From the NCBI GenBank assembly GCA_009602725.1, contig WELB01000019.1, forward strand, positions 445,272 through 474,926: a stretch of DNA of 29,655 bases. Direction: 5' to 3'. The stretch comes from Spirogloea muscicola (Eukaryota > Streptophyta > Zygnematophyceae > Spirogloeales > Spirogloeaceae). Below are positions 1 through 8,996 of this stretch, in pieces. The position numbers and the translations under genes were made by a program. Under the pieces are notes generated by a model. The model was not told the origin of the DNA. It worked only from the letters and a program-made list of their open reading frames with translations, and did not search any database. Position 1 is the stretch's first letter. Each line of letters begins with the position of its first letter.

Positions 1-286
1 GATGGGCTTGCCAGCTGCATATCTGTCGCTCTTGCGACGTCGAGTTTCGGCCTGTTTGCAGCGTGCTCAGGCTAGTGCCTTGCACCAGAAAGCTGGGCGA
101 GCTCTAGTAGGTGGCAGAAGGGCTCCGTTCCTGGCATCTAGTATTCATGCATCGAGTAGTGACCTTTATGTTTTGACCCGTGGTTATTGAGCGGGTCAAT
201 CTGCTGTAGGTTATGTAGATTTTGAGATGTGCTTGCCATTGTACCTGGCCATTTGGCCTACATTTCTTTCTAATACACGATCTTTT
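1..286 (+). repeat. Interspersed repeat family A, copy 1 (5' end of window)
   Basis: This is a diverged copy of a repeat seen again at 361-565, around 6865-7030, 7062-7415, 7651-8050 and, on the other strand, 12004-12190. Positions 122-286 match 401-565 without gaps and with about 8 differences in 165 bases. The upstream part (about 40-115) corresponds in order to the minus-strand copy at 12004-12190. In translation both keep LQRxQAxALHxxAGRAL followed by SSDxxxLTRGY and a stop. No transposase is visible, and the copy is probably cut by the window edge. I infer a short non-autonomous element or a fragment of a larger one. Confidence 0.6.
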
Positions 287-360
287 TTGCAGTTCCCGGC
301 CCATTGGAATTATAATGCGTGGGTGGGGGCCCGGCCGACCGAGTGGCCGGCGAAGGCTTA

Positions 361-565
361 TCATTCTTTCTTGGGCTGGCTTGTCCAGCCCCTATCCTCT
401 GCTCCGCTCCTGGCATCTAGTATTCATGCATCGAGTAGTGACCTTCATGTTTTGACCCGTGGTTATTGAGCGGGTCAATCTGCTGTAGGTTATGTAGATC
501 TTTAGATGTGCTTGCCTTTGTACCTGGCCATTTGGCCTACATCTCTTTCCAATACACGGTCTTTT
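361..565 (+). repeat. Interspersed repeat family A, copy 2
   Basis: It begins with the family's end-like module, in which gggctgg and ccagccc flank a 5-base spacer at about 373-391. It continues with a 165-base stretch (401-565) that is a near-identical, ungapped copy of 122-286. The two are offset by 279 bases, so this looks like a recent local duplication compared with the other, much more diverged family members. Confidence 0.7.
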
Positions 566-1479
566 ATCCTCGGTGGGCGAGCCCTTTCTCTAATAGACGC
601 TGGCAAGGCGGCCCAGTGGCCCCGGTAAGGAAAGAGGCGTGCCATCCGCATGTAATGGAAGGAAGGCCAAGCCGAGCCACTTACAGTGGACCAGGCAAAG
701 CGAGGGCGAAAGACGGGGCTGAGTGAAGGAGGTGGGGTCGGACGCCACTGCAACGTCCGCCCAATTCAGGGTGTTCATGGTCCATGACCGCGACATTGTC
801 CGCTAACGGCTGTTGAATGGGTATGATTCAGCTGGGTCCCGTAAGAGAAGCAAATGTATAGCTCAATTGCTTGGTCGCAAGTAGCATCGTTCTCACCCTC
901 ACCTGTCCATGTTCTGTGGGGTGGCCCTTCGCAGCCCTCGCCTGGCGTTGGACCAGCTGCTTTATTTCGCTCGCCCTCTGTCTGCCTGCATGAAGAAGCT
1001 CCCACTCGGATTCAGGCGCCTGAGAGTGGCCTGCAGACCTATAAAGTGCCCCTTGAAAGTCCGTCTTCATTGACGCTTGCGCGTCTTGATGTATATGGGT
1101 TTGATATGGTCTTGGTGCTGGGCTCAAGTAGCAATCTCCGCGTTTGAAGAGTCATTGATCAAAGGCAACGTGCACGGGCGCCTCTTCAAGTAACACCTGC
1201 GGGAAGTCCATCCAACTGCCACTCAAAGCACACCGTCAAGACCTGGTTGTCTGCAGTCGGCCTTGGGCATTGCCTTTTGGCAAGGCACACCTGCTGCACG
1301 ACATGCTCACAAGCCATCCCCGGAGGCAAAGCCCGGCTGCACATGTTGACACCAGGAGCATTGGAGTGGCTGCGGGCTCTCAAATGAGGGCATGAGGGTT
1401 TACATACAATGAGCCACGTGCCTGGAACATCAAAAACACGTCTCTTGCCTCTCCTGTGCTCGGCATGTTTGACCTGGAG
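566..1479. other. Spacer, no gene recognised
   Basis: I see no coding region with recognisable domains here. Open frames are short, overlap on both strands and lack convincing splice structure. The first part, to about 640, may still be decayed repeat, since it contains another ggcgagccctttct-like stretch resembling the family A end module. Confidence 0.5.
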
Positions 1480-1862
1480 TAAGTGCGGCGCCGTTGGCAG
1501 AGAGTTGTTTGCATGGCCACTCACCTTCTCCGATGCAGCTGGGCAGTGAGCGCACTGGCTGTCAATACCTTCTGCAAGATGACGAAGTGCTATTGCGCAG
1601 GTGGCGGGGCTCCTGGGGAGCATCCGGGAATGCTCGCGCACTTCAGCAACGTTCTCTCAATCCATGTGCGCCGCGTGCCTCCCCCCTTAGGAACTTGGAC
1701 CGACTGCACCTTAGCACCCAAATAAGGACTGAGATCAACATGATAGTCCCCAGCAAAGGGTTTGTTCTGATTTCCTCTCAGCTATCTCAACAGCGTTGCC
1801 AAGATCCACATGTCGGGCTTGAACTCTAGGTCCCCCCACAGCAGCTTATCTTCAAGAAATGT
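1480..1862 (-). pseudogene. Decayed protein-kinase-like C-lobe fragment
   Basis: Reading the minus strand from about 1862, one frame gives KLLWGDLEFKPDMWILATLL, an in-frame TAG at 1782-1784, then GNQNKPFAGDYHVD and YLGAKVQ. The order resembles the kinase C-lobe stretch around subdomains IX-X: the activation-segment end, the conserved D-x-W, then G-x-x-PF-x-G. Further downstream (about 1595-1548) the words KVLTASALTAQLH loosely resemble the late kinase motif R-x-T-A-x-x-A-L-x-H. No N-lobe, glycine loop or HRD catalytic loop is visible, and the internal stop argues for a relic. The family assignment rests on short motifs only, and a chance match remains possible. Confidence 0.35.
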
Positions 1863-2513
1863 CAGCGAGGACAACAACCGTGAGGAACCGCCTGACGTCC
1901 TAGGGGATTAGCCGCCGATCAATGTGCCTTATGCATTGCTGGCTCACCAAGCTGACAAGCGGCCCTGCACACACAGCCTGTGGCGTCCATATCTTCAATG
2001 TGATGTTTAGCCTCGCGGGTGCTATTCCCATGTCTATCTAGAGCTCTCCAGCTCTCGCGCGCATCGCCATGCTGTTCATAGTCGACCAGCTGCCTCTGGC
2101 TGCGCATCTAACATTTGCTTACTTTTTCTTGCATCAATTGGCATTCTCTGTCTGCAGTTGGCTGGCCTTCACAGCCGCATCTCACACACTGTCAACCAGC
2201 GGAGGTCTTTGAGCTTACAGGTGCCTCCACCATGCCGACGTGACTTGCTGGCCATCTACACAGGGGCCGGCTGGATGGATGTCACTAAGTACGTCAAAAC
2301 CATTTGGCAAGTGATGGGCCCCATGACTCTCTGTTTCCTGTTACGCTACTTAAGGGATGGACAGGAACAAGATCACCATGAGCCAGGACCATATGCTGGC
2401 AACACGTTATCACTCTTAGATAGCAATGCATGCATCAGTAGTAGATGGCAGGTGCCAGTGTTCTTGGGGTGCTGGCAAGGGTGACCAGGAGCGATGCAGC
2501 GCTGATTTGGCAC

Positions 2514-2561
2514 ACCTGGGCCCTTGGTTCCTGGTGAACCTGGGCCCTTGGTTCCTGGTGA
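2514..2561 (+). repeat. 24-bp unit in perfect tandem duplicate
   Basis: Two identical 24-base units (2514-2537 and 2538-2561), beginning acctgggccc and ending ttcctggtga, lie head to tail with no mismatch. This is a minisatellite-like duplication in non-coding sequence. Confidence 0.9.
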
Positions 2562-2787
2562 ATGCACCTGTCCTGTCTCTTCAGCACTTACTAGTTCTCC
2601 AACTGCGTTGCCGTGGTAGTCCAGCTCTAGCAGACGTCTCTAGCTTGCCCCACTAAATTGGGCTCCAAATGTCTCAGCTTGTCGAACTTAATTGTGCTGA
2701 CGGGGGGTCCTACGCGGTCAATACCCCATCTTCACCAGAAGCTTCACCAGCAAAGAAGTATGTCCTGCTCATCTTTGTGCGAAAATG

Positions 2788-2817
2788 GCCCATTGACACC
2801 AGCAGGTGTTAATGGGC
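2788..2817. repeat. 13-bp inverted repeat with 4-base loop
   Basis: The arm 2788-2800 (gcccattgacacc) pairs with 2805-2817 (ggtgttaatgggc) at 12 of 13 positions in DNA, with the remaining position a G-U pair in RNA. The loop is agca. No U-run follows on either strand, so nothing links it to termination. Its role is unknown. Confidence 0.7.
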
Positions 2818-3194
2818 AATTACCCTGCTTTGGTAGTATGTATCCACAATGTCACGCTGAAGCGGCAAAGTTGTGTGCAAGTGTCTCGTGGGAAGGGGGC
2901 CTATCAAAGGCATGTCACGATGCCCATGGTGATCCACCCCCCCCAACACCGCAGAGGTGCCACCACTGAACAAGGACTTGCGCCCTCTTTGGACCTGCTG
3001 CCAGTACCCTGAGCTCCTCCACGGCTGCCAAGGTGACACAACAGGCGGCGTGGCATGGGGCACCCTTCTGTGCCATGCATCCCCAAGCAACATGTCTGAA
3101 CGCAAGGTGCCTGCACAGTCCTCCAGTCTGCTCTTGCATTCAAGAGTCACAGATGTCGCAGCCGAGAATGCACAGGAGCAGGACACTCACATCC

Positions 3195-6100
3195 TCATGG
3201 AGGAGGTTTGGATGTTGGCCTTGTGTCCAGATTCTCAGTCTGTGTGCCAGCCTCTGCACCTTGTGCTTCCTCGTCTTGAGGTTGTGCAACGCTGGCAGGA
3301 CTGGTGGTGTTGGTGCCCTGAGATCCTTGAATCACCTCGTCTACCATCTCAATCTCCGGGAGAGTGCTGATCCTAGCTCCACTTGATGTCTGTGGAACAG
3401 AGGGTGCAGTGTCACTTCTTGTCTGATGCCCAGTCTGTGGCCAAGCAGGCCCAGTCTCACTTCCACTTTCACCTGGTGGGTTGATATATGTAGCAGCTTC
3501 GCTCGTGCTCCCTTCCTGTGCAACAGCTGCCCCTTGTGACTTACTGCGCTCCTCTGCAGCGTCACATACATCGGCACTTGCAAGAGGAGTCGAAGCAGCA
3601 GGCTCGCTATTCATGTCTCCATGTGCAGTGGCTGCCCCTTCCTCTGCACTGTCCTGGTCAATTTCAACCGGCTTCTTTACAGAGGACTTCTCCCTCCACT
3701 TCTGGGCTACTTTGTGTGCTGCTTTGTTGGGATTCACAGGTCTTGCCTCTCCAGCTGTATCTCCCATCTCCACGTCCTTCCCTTGCTTGGACTTGTGCCC
3801 AAACCAGGAGCCTTGCTTCTTCTCCTTGTGGGGTGCCTCTGTCAGAAGCTTGGCGATAAGATCGTCCCAGGATATCTTGCCTCTCTCTTCGCTGTCTGCT
3901 TCATCTAGCTCCGTCAAAACCTCTGACCGCCCGCTTTCTGAAAAGCTTTCATCCCTTGTCGGAGACTGAGCTTGCCTGTCCAGGTTGCCGGCGACCTTCA
4001 TAGAAGCGGCCCTATCAAGGGCTCCATCGTGCTCGTCATCTTGTGTCTTTTTGACAGACTTTTGTCGGTCCATCCTCTGCAGGTCAGGGGGTTTTGTCAT
4101 CTCCACCTGCTCCTTCTCCTCCATCAACTGCACAGGGCTGTAACTACTCTCAGAACAGGCCCCTTGCTCTTGTTGCTACACTGTCAACGCCATGTCTGTA
4201 GTGCATACACCAGATCTGGTCCATGCGTCCGGCTGCCAGCAGTCTCACTTGGATGGTTAGACGAGCTCTGAGCCAGGTTGGTCAAAGATTACCTCTACTG
4301 CCCTGCCCGCAACTTCTTCCATGAGCGTCAGGGAATGGTGCGCACAAGCGTGTCCTGAGCATACGATATGCTCAAAGCGGCCATCCACTGGAATTGCAGT
4401 CCTCACAATGGGGTCAACCGGGTGGCATCTGCTTGGCATACCACGTCAGCCAGCATCAGAGCAAGTCAAAGACAGCCAATCATGAGGGAAACTCGCGAAC
4501 ATCGCTAATGAACCGCCCGAAAGAGGCAGCATGTAAAACCTTGTAGCCCTCCTCAGAAATGAAGTTAGGGAATAAAAGGATCAAAGGAATCAATGCAAGT
4601 GCCTTAAGCAGTGCACTCCACAACCATCAACTCAAGGTGCACCAATCTGCCCAACATTACAGTGAGCATGTCTCTAAAATGGAATCATGAAGCAGATAAG
4701 AAGTTCCCCGGAGAGCCGACTGAACCCTACAAGATTGTTCCTTATGACAAACATTGAGTCATGCCTGTCAGAGAGCAGGCGCTGGCCATCACTAGCAACT
4801 CACACAAGTCTTCGTCGGTTCACAACATGGTAAAGACGGCCAGGTGAATACAGCCGACGAGGGTCCCGGAGGAGTTTCTTGTCTGAGATGAAAGTATCCT
4901 GCAAGCAAGAGTAGACCAGCAAGCACGGGAGACTGCGACAAAGACAGCGGCATGGCACATACACGCTCAGGTGCTAGCTGACTGAACCCAATAGGCAGCC
5001 TGTTCGCCAGTCAGCCAGCAAGACAATGGACAAGCTTCTTAGGCAACCCTGCCCAACAGCTACCAATATCCAAAACATGCAAATGCGCATGTTCTCCTAC
5101 AGCTGCTGTATTGTTTTTGGTAAGAAGTTGGGACCATTGTACGGACAAAGACAAGCTCACAGAGGGGGCGAACAAAAAGATGCAGGTCACGGTGCACTGA
5201 AACAGACGCCTTGTCTGACTCCAAAAGAATGGGAGTTGTTCTTACCAAAAGGCAGCTCCGAATATGACTTGCAACGGAGTAGAGGTTCGTGGCAGAAAGT
5301 CGTCCTGGAGGACAATGGATCTGATTGTATCTGCATAGCGAACACACTGCCATGCAATGCAGATGAGGAAGGGGGACCCAGCAACACTCGAGGTCTTGAG
5401 GTCATGGAAGAAAGAGAGCTAGCAGAACAGAGATAGCTGGACGCCTTTGAGCAAGGGCGCCAGCTTTATGTGATTGCGGGCTTAAACAGCTGGGAAGAAG
5501 CAGTGTACATCAAGAAGCTTCACATCAGTACGGGACTCACCAGATTGAGGGACATGCTCCTGGCTGGAGCAACACCATAGACACGGATGTTCTTCCTCGA
5601 GAACTTCCCAAGCCGCTTCTTGTTGTTGACCAAGACCACTGCCATCAGAGCGGCTATGCCAGAGCCTAGGGAGTGGCCAGCCAATGTGAGCGTGTAGCCC
5701 GGGTGCTTGTGCAGCAGGCTCAAGATCGTGTCGAACTCCTGCTCCAGCAGGTAACCAGCAGCATCCAGAAGTCCATGGTGTGCGTAACCCCCGTCAAACA
5801 TCTGCAGAGACTTGATCTAGGGTTCAGATACTAGGTCAGCAGGCTTTGCGGCTAACAGAAACAAGGTCTGAGCTAGTGCAGTATGCTGCACTGCTTGCGA
5901 CATAGTACTGCAAGGGGTTTGAGCCGAAGGTGCACTGAAATCACAGTGCAGCCGACACAGCAGTGACAGTGTTCAGGGTGCTAGGGCTCAGGGTCTCAGG
6001 TTTCCAGCCAAAGTAAGATGGACTCTTCGATATGGTCGGGTGGCCGGTTTCTTGCTACCTGCTGACCCTTCTTGTTATTCAAGAGGAGGCCATAATCCGA

Positions 6101-6743
6101 CTTCTGACCGAGGTGCAGGCCGCGGATGGCGAGTGCCACATCACAGGCCTCGTGGTCAATGTAGATCATGTACGAGGGGCAGCGCCCGCCCGTTTCCTTG
6201 TAGTCCACACGCTTGACCACGTTGTCGGGGTTCAGCCTGGCGAGAAGTTGGACAAGACAGCGACTCTGGCTGTGACGGGCGGGCGTTGCCGGAGAGTTGC
6301 AGTTGAGATGCTTGCAGTTGAGAGGGCTCACGGCCTGCTTCTGAGGGGCTTACGCCTTCCCTGCGAGCGGGAGTTCCGGGCAATGAGATGAGGACTCCAC
6401 ACTGGGTGTCATACCTGTCGGCGTACTTGGGGTGGGCCACATCGTTCTCGTACACTGCCAGGATGATGCGGCAGATGCGCGGCACGTCCCGGAACTCCTG
6501 CGCCGTCGCCTCGGGCCAGCCCTTGCTGGACTGCGGAGCAGCTCCAAGGAGGGCGCCGCGGCAGGCGGGCCCCGGCGTCAGAAGGGGGGCGCACGTCCAG
6601 CGCGCGGGGCGGGCGCGGCAGAGAGGGGCAGCTGCAGGGCTCACCTGGGAGCCGTGGAGGGAGCAGCGGCGGAAGGTCCAGGCGGCGCACCAGCAGGCGG
6701 CGGCGATCTCGCAGACGGGTACGAGGGCCAGCAGGCAGGCCAT
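3195..6743 (-). CDS. Plant-type class 3 lipase (Sn1-DAG-lipase-like), 8 exons
   Basis: Predicted alpha/beta-hydrolase that releases fatty acids from glycerolipids. Exons (minus order): 6743-6645, 6530-6415, 6236-6059, 5801-5541, 5346-5246, 4932-4804, 4428-4293, 4127-3195. All phases join to give 650 residues. The catalytic triad of the family is visible: Ser175 in AGHSLGSG, Asp in VLQDDFLPR (233 or 234), and His in GHACAHHSL (325/326). Other family blocks are FDGGYAHHGLLDAA, RSMSLNL and KKLLRDPRRLYSPGRLYHVV. Residues 1-33 begin with a hydrophobic MACLLALVPVCEIAAACW, as in plant relatives, suggesting membrane association. Residues 341-650 are charged, low-complexity and probably disordered; this tail joins by a plausible acceptor but has no domain I recognise. 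The start is the first ATG in phase with the hydrophobic N-terminus. It is similar to plant calmodulin-binding/DAG lipases, but substrate and location are not shown by sequence. Confidence 0.88.
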
Positions 6744-6864
6744 GGCGGGCAGGGCGCATTCATGGACGCGGGCGGCTTGGCGCGGGGGGGCAGGCCTGCG
6801 GCCCCTCCCCTGCTGCAGCTCCCAGAGAGCTTTACAGACCTGACCTGGCCGTCTCGCTGCAGAG

Positions 6865-7030
6865 GGGCTATGGCGTTGCACCTTCGTGCCGGCAGAGCTC
6901 TCGCTGCTGCCTCTTGCTCTGGCCAGGGGACCCACTTCCACGAGCCTAGCATCTCCGACCTGCGGTTGCTTACGAGAAAGCGCGGCCAGATTGACTAGTG
7001 GCTGGGAAAGGCCAGCCCAAAAGAATGGAC
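6865..7030 (+). repeat. Family A repeat, partial copy with inverted end module
   Basis: In one frame the stretch reads ALHLRAGRALAAASC, then SISDLRLLTRK, in the same order as the copies at 1-190 and 12190-12004. Its right end (about 7003-7030) carries the family's end module in inverted orientation (ccagcccaaaagaatggaca). A matching left end is not clear, so the copy is probably truncated near the lipase first exon. Confidence 0.5.
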
Positions 7031-7061
7031 AAGGTCTGAGGGAGCTTGAGTGCTTAGCAGA

Positions 7062-7205
7062 GGTTACTGAGTGATTCGTAGCTGCTTTTTTCTCTGTGTG
7101 CTTGTTTTCCTTAGCGCTCCCCCTGGCCCCCTTCTCGTACTCTGTTCATTCTTTTTTGGGCTGGCTTTTCCAGCCCCTATTCTCAAGGGGCGAGCACTTT
7201 CTTCT
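7062..7205 (+). repeat. Duplicated module, copy 1
   Basis: It starts ggttactgagtgattcgtag and runs through ccccctggcccccttctcgt to the left inverted repeat of the MITE-like element. The same order recurs at 7651-7797, about 589 bases downstream, with few differences. The duplication therefore includes flanking DNA in addition to the element end. Confidence 0.75.
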
Positions 7206-7410
7206 ATGGCCCGCGCGATGCACTTTCGACCCAGCAGAGCCCTCGCTGCTGCCTCTGGCCCCTATTCTCAATGGGCGAGCACTTTCTTCTGGCCACGGCC
7301 AGGGGACCCACTTACAGGAGCCTAGCATCTCTGATCTGCGGCTGCTTAGCAGGAAGATGAGCTCGCCCATAGAAGAGAGGGGCTGGCAGAACAGCCAAAA
7401 AGAATGGACA
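7143..7410. mobile_element. MITE-like element with roughly 50-bp imperfect terminal inverted repeats
   Basis: The left end at 7143-7195 contains cattctttttt, gggctggcttttccagcccc and gggcgagc. It recurs as the reverse complement at 7361-7410, which contains gctcgccc, gaggggctggcagaacagcc and aaaaagaatggaca. The ends are imperfect, with a few small indels. The 165-bp interior is non-coding family A sequence. Length, inverted ends and lack of a transposase fit a miniature inverted-repeat element. I could not identify a target-site duplication with certainty, so class assignment is inference. Confidence 0.5.
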
Positions 7411-7650
7411 AAATCCAAAAGAAGGGAAACACACTAGCTAGGCATCGAGACAACTAGACATGACGGAACCACACGAAGTTCAAAACCCGCGGGTGAGCAA
7501 CATCAGGTCAGAGTAGCTCGAAGCTGGAAAAGATGCAGCCGGACGAGACCCGGAAGCAGCAACAAGAGCACGGCCTGCGCGCGAGTGGACGGCATGGGCT
7601 AGGGAGCGTTGAAGGGACACGGAGAGCCGCATCCGGAAAACCTGGGCAGG

Positions 7651-8050
7651 GGTTACTGGGTGATTCGTAGCTGCTTAGTTTCTTTGTGTGCTTGCTTTTC
7701 TTAGCGCTTCCCCTGGCCCCCTTCTCGTACTCTGTTCATTTTTTTCTTGGGCTGGCTTCTCCAGCCCCTATCCTCAATGGGCGAGCACTTTCTTCTTTCC
7801 CTTTCGGAAGCAGTGAGCTCTTCCAAAGTTCCTGAGCGGATCGGTTCAGCAGCAGGTGATGTACATCTTTCAATGTACTTGTACTTGGCCTCTCAGGCCC
7901 TTCATCACTCAGTACACACGCCATTCTTCGGAGGAGAGAGAAGGCGCGCGATGCGCACGAAATGTAAGCGTGGCCAAATATTATGCCTATACACTGCCAG
8001 AGTTGCCTATACAAGGGGGCGGAGGCTGTGAAAAGCCAGCCCAGAACGTT
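7651..8050 (+). repeat. Duplicated module, copy 2, and a family A element
   Basis: Positions 7651-7797 repeat 7062-7205. The sequence then continues into an interior (about 7835-7930) whose order of words parallels the interior at 188-286. It has gagcggatc, then a ggtgatgtacatct-like stretch, ggcctctcaggccc and agtacacacg, against gagcgggtc, ggttatgtagat, ggccatttggcc and aatacacga. An inverted, weaker end module (aaaagccagccc) lies near 8032-8044. It is clearly older than the copy pair at the left edge of the window. Confidence 0.5.
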
Positions 8051-8180
8051 TGAAAAATACTGGAGGAGCTTCTCTTTCAGCCAAAGCAGCTTCCACCCTT
8101 CTCGGTGTTACGAGCTTTTCGGTCTTCTGGGATGATTGGGATAATTGCAGCAGCCCCAAAAAGTAGTACGGCTTGTGACA

Positions 8181-8210
8181 CTCGTGCACGAGCAAGGCTC
8201 GTGCCACTCG
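8181..8210. repeat. Short palindrome and hairpin
   Basis: The 12-mer at 8181-8192 (ctcgtgcacgag) is a perfect palindrome. Overlapping it, gcacgagc (8186-8193) and gctcgtgc (8197-8204) form an 8-bp stem with a 3-base loop. It lies about 790 bases past the SEC61A stop codon. No function can be assigned. Confidence 0.6.
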
Positions 8211-8996
8211 ATCTCTTTCCATCCACGTCGTGGCTTTCCCCTGAGTCCTTGTGTGTCGCATGCAGCTTTCCATCTCCCCTGCAGCCCTCTTTGGCAGGGG
8301 GACTGCTATTCCAGCCATCGCCCTCTAATGGAAGAGTCTATCTCTATGACCGATCATTGTCCAGTCCTTTTGGGCTGTCCTTCGTGTTCTCTTATCGGGC
8401 TGGCTTTTCCCTGCCCTCGCCCCCGTCTGCATGAGCTAACTTCCTCTTTTCTGATTTTGGGCTGGCTTCTCTCAAAGCCAATAAGAAGAATAGCTCGCCT
8501 GCGGGCCTCAACCACACGGGGTGCTTGCTACACATCCTTGCCGTCAGCGCCCCCCCCTCTCCCCCCCCCCCCCATGTTTGGCAAAGCTGCCGCCCACTGC
8601 TGCCCCCGCTTGCTCTTGAGTCTGAGACACAGCCCAACTGCGCTGCAGGCGCTTCAAGTCAACCCAACTCCAACCCCCTGCAAGTCAGAGTGAGCGATAT
8701 CCTAACAACACCCCTGCTACCATATCATGCTGCTGACGTTCCCTGCTGGCAGGCCACCACTATGACATCCTCAAAGCAGCTATCTCTCACAATAAGACTT
8801 GCGCTGTGCTTAGTGAAAGGGCTGCATGTATTAAGGCTTGCCCAGGAATTTTCGACTTCCAGCGCATGGGCAAAAGAGCCCTGTAAAGCACCAAAATACA
8901 AGAGCCAGCAGAGCTTGGCACCCACATCCACCATTGGGCACAGCCAGCAAGCAGAGTGTGGTCTCTTCCAAGAACTGGACCGCAACTCCAGCGTCC

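Larger units (their letters stand above)
1863..3194. other. Spacer with exon-like islands, no gene recognised
   Basis: Two stretches have coding-like composition and plausible splice borders, but I cannot join them to a known protein. One is on the minus strand at about 2098-1950 (it reads QRQLVDYEQHGDARESWRAL, after a CAG and before a gtgagc). The other is on the plus strand at about 2158-2220 (it reads LAGLHSRISHTVNQRRSLSL, between tgcag and gtgcct). They may be remnants of the same decayed locus as the kinase-like fragment next door. The segment also holds a 24-bp tandem repeat and a strong hairpin, listed separately. Confidence 0.4.
6744..8996. other. Repeat-rich spacer between lipase 5' end and SEC61A 3' end
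   Basis: This 2.25-kb spacer must contain the lipase promoter and the SEC61A 3' region. It is filled largely by family A repeats and a MITE-like inverted-repeat element (7143-7410), plus a module present twice (7062-7205 and 7651-7797). A long C-tract lies at about 8551-8574. Every open frame here is either repeat-derived or lacks splice support and homology; I see no gene. Confidence 0.6.

Noticed and set aside
1186-1641. A 151-residue minus-strand frame with a Cys- and His-rich look
   Set aside because: No zinc-finger spacing or homology, and internal splice-like sites put different parts in different frames; at most part of the decayed kinase-like locus.
7096-7437. A 113-residue plus-strand frame that looks like a secreted protein
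   Set aside because: It is translation of the inverted-repeat element and family A interior; the two ends are reverse complements of each other.
8545-8580. Long C-tract with C-rich surroundings considered as an i-motif or regulatory element
   Set aside because: A homopolymer-like tract in a spacer of this composition is unremarkable and no partner element or gene start lies nearby.
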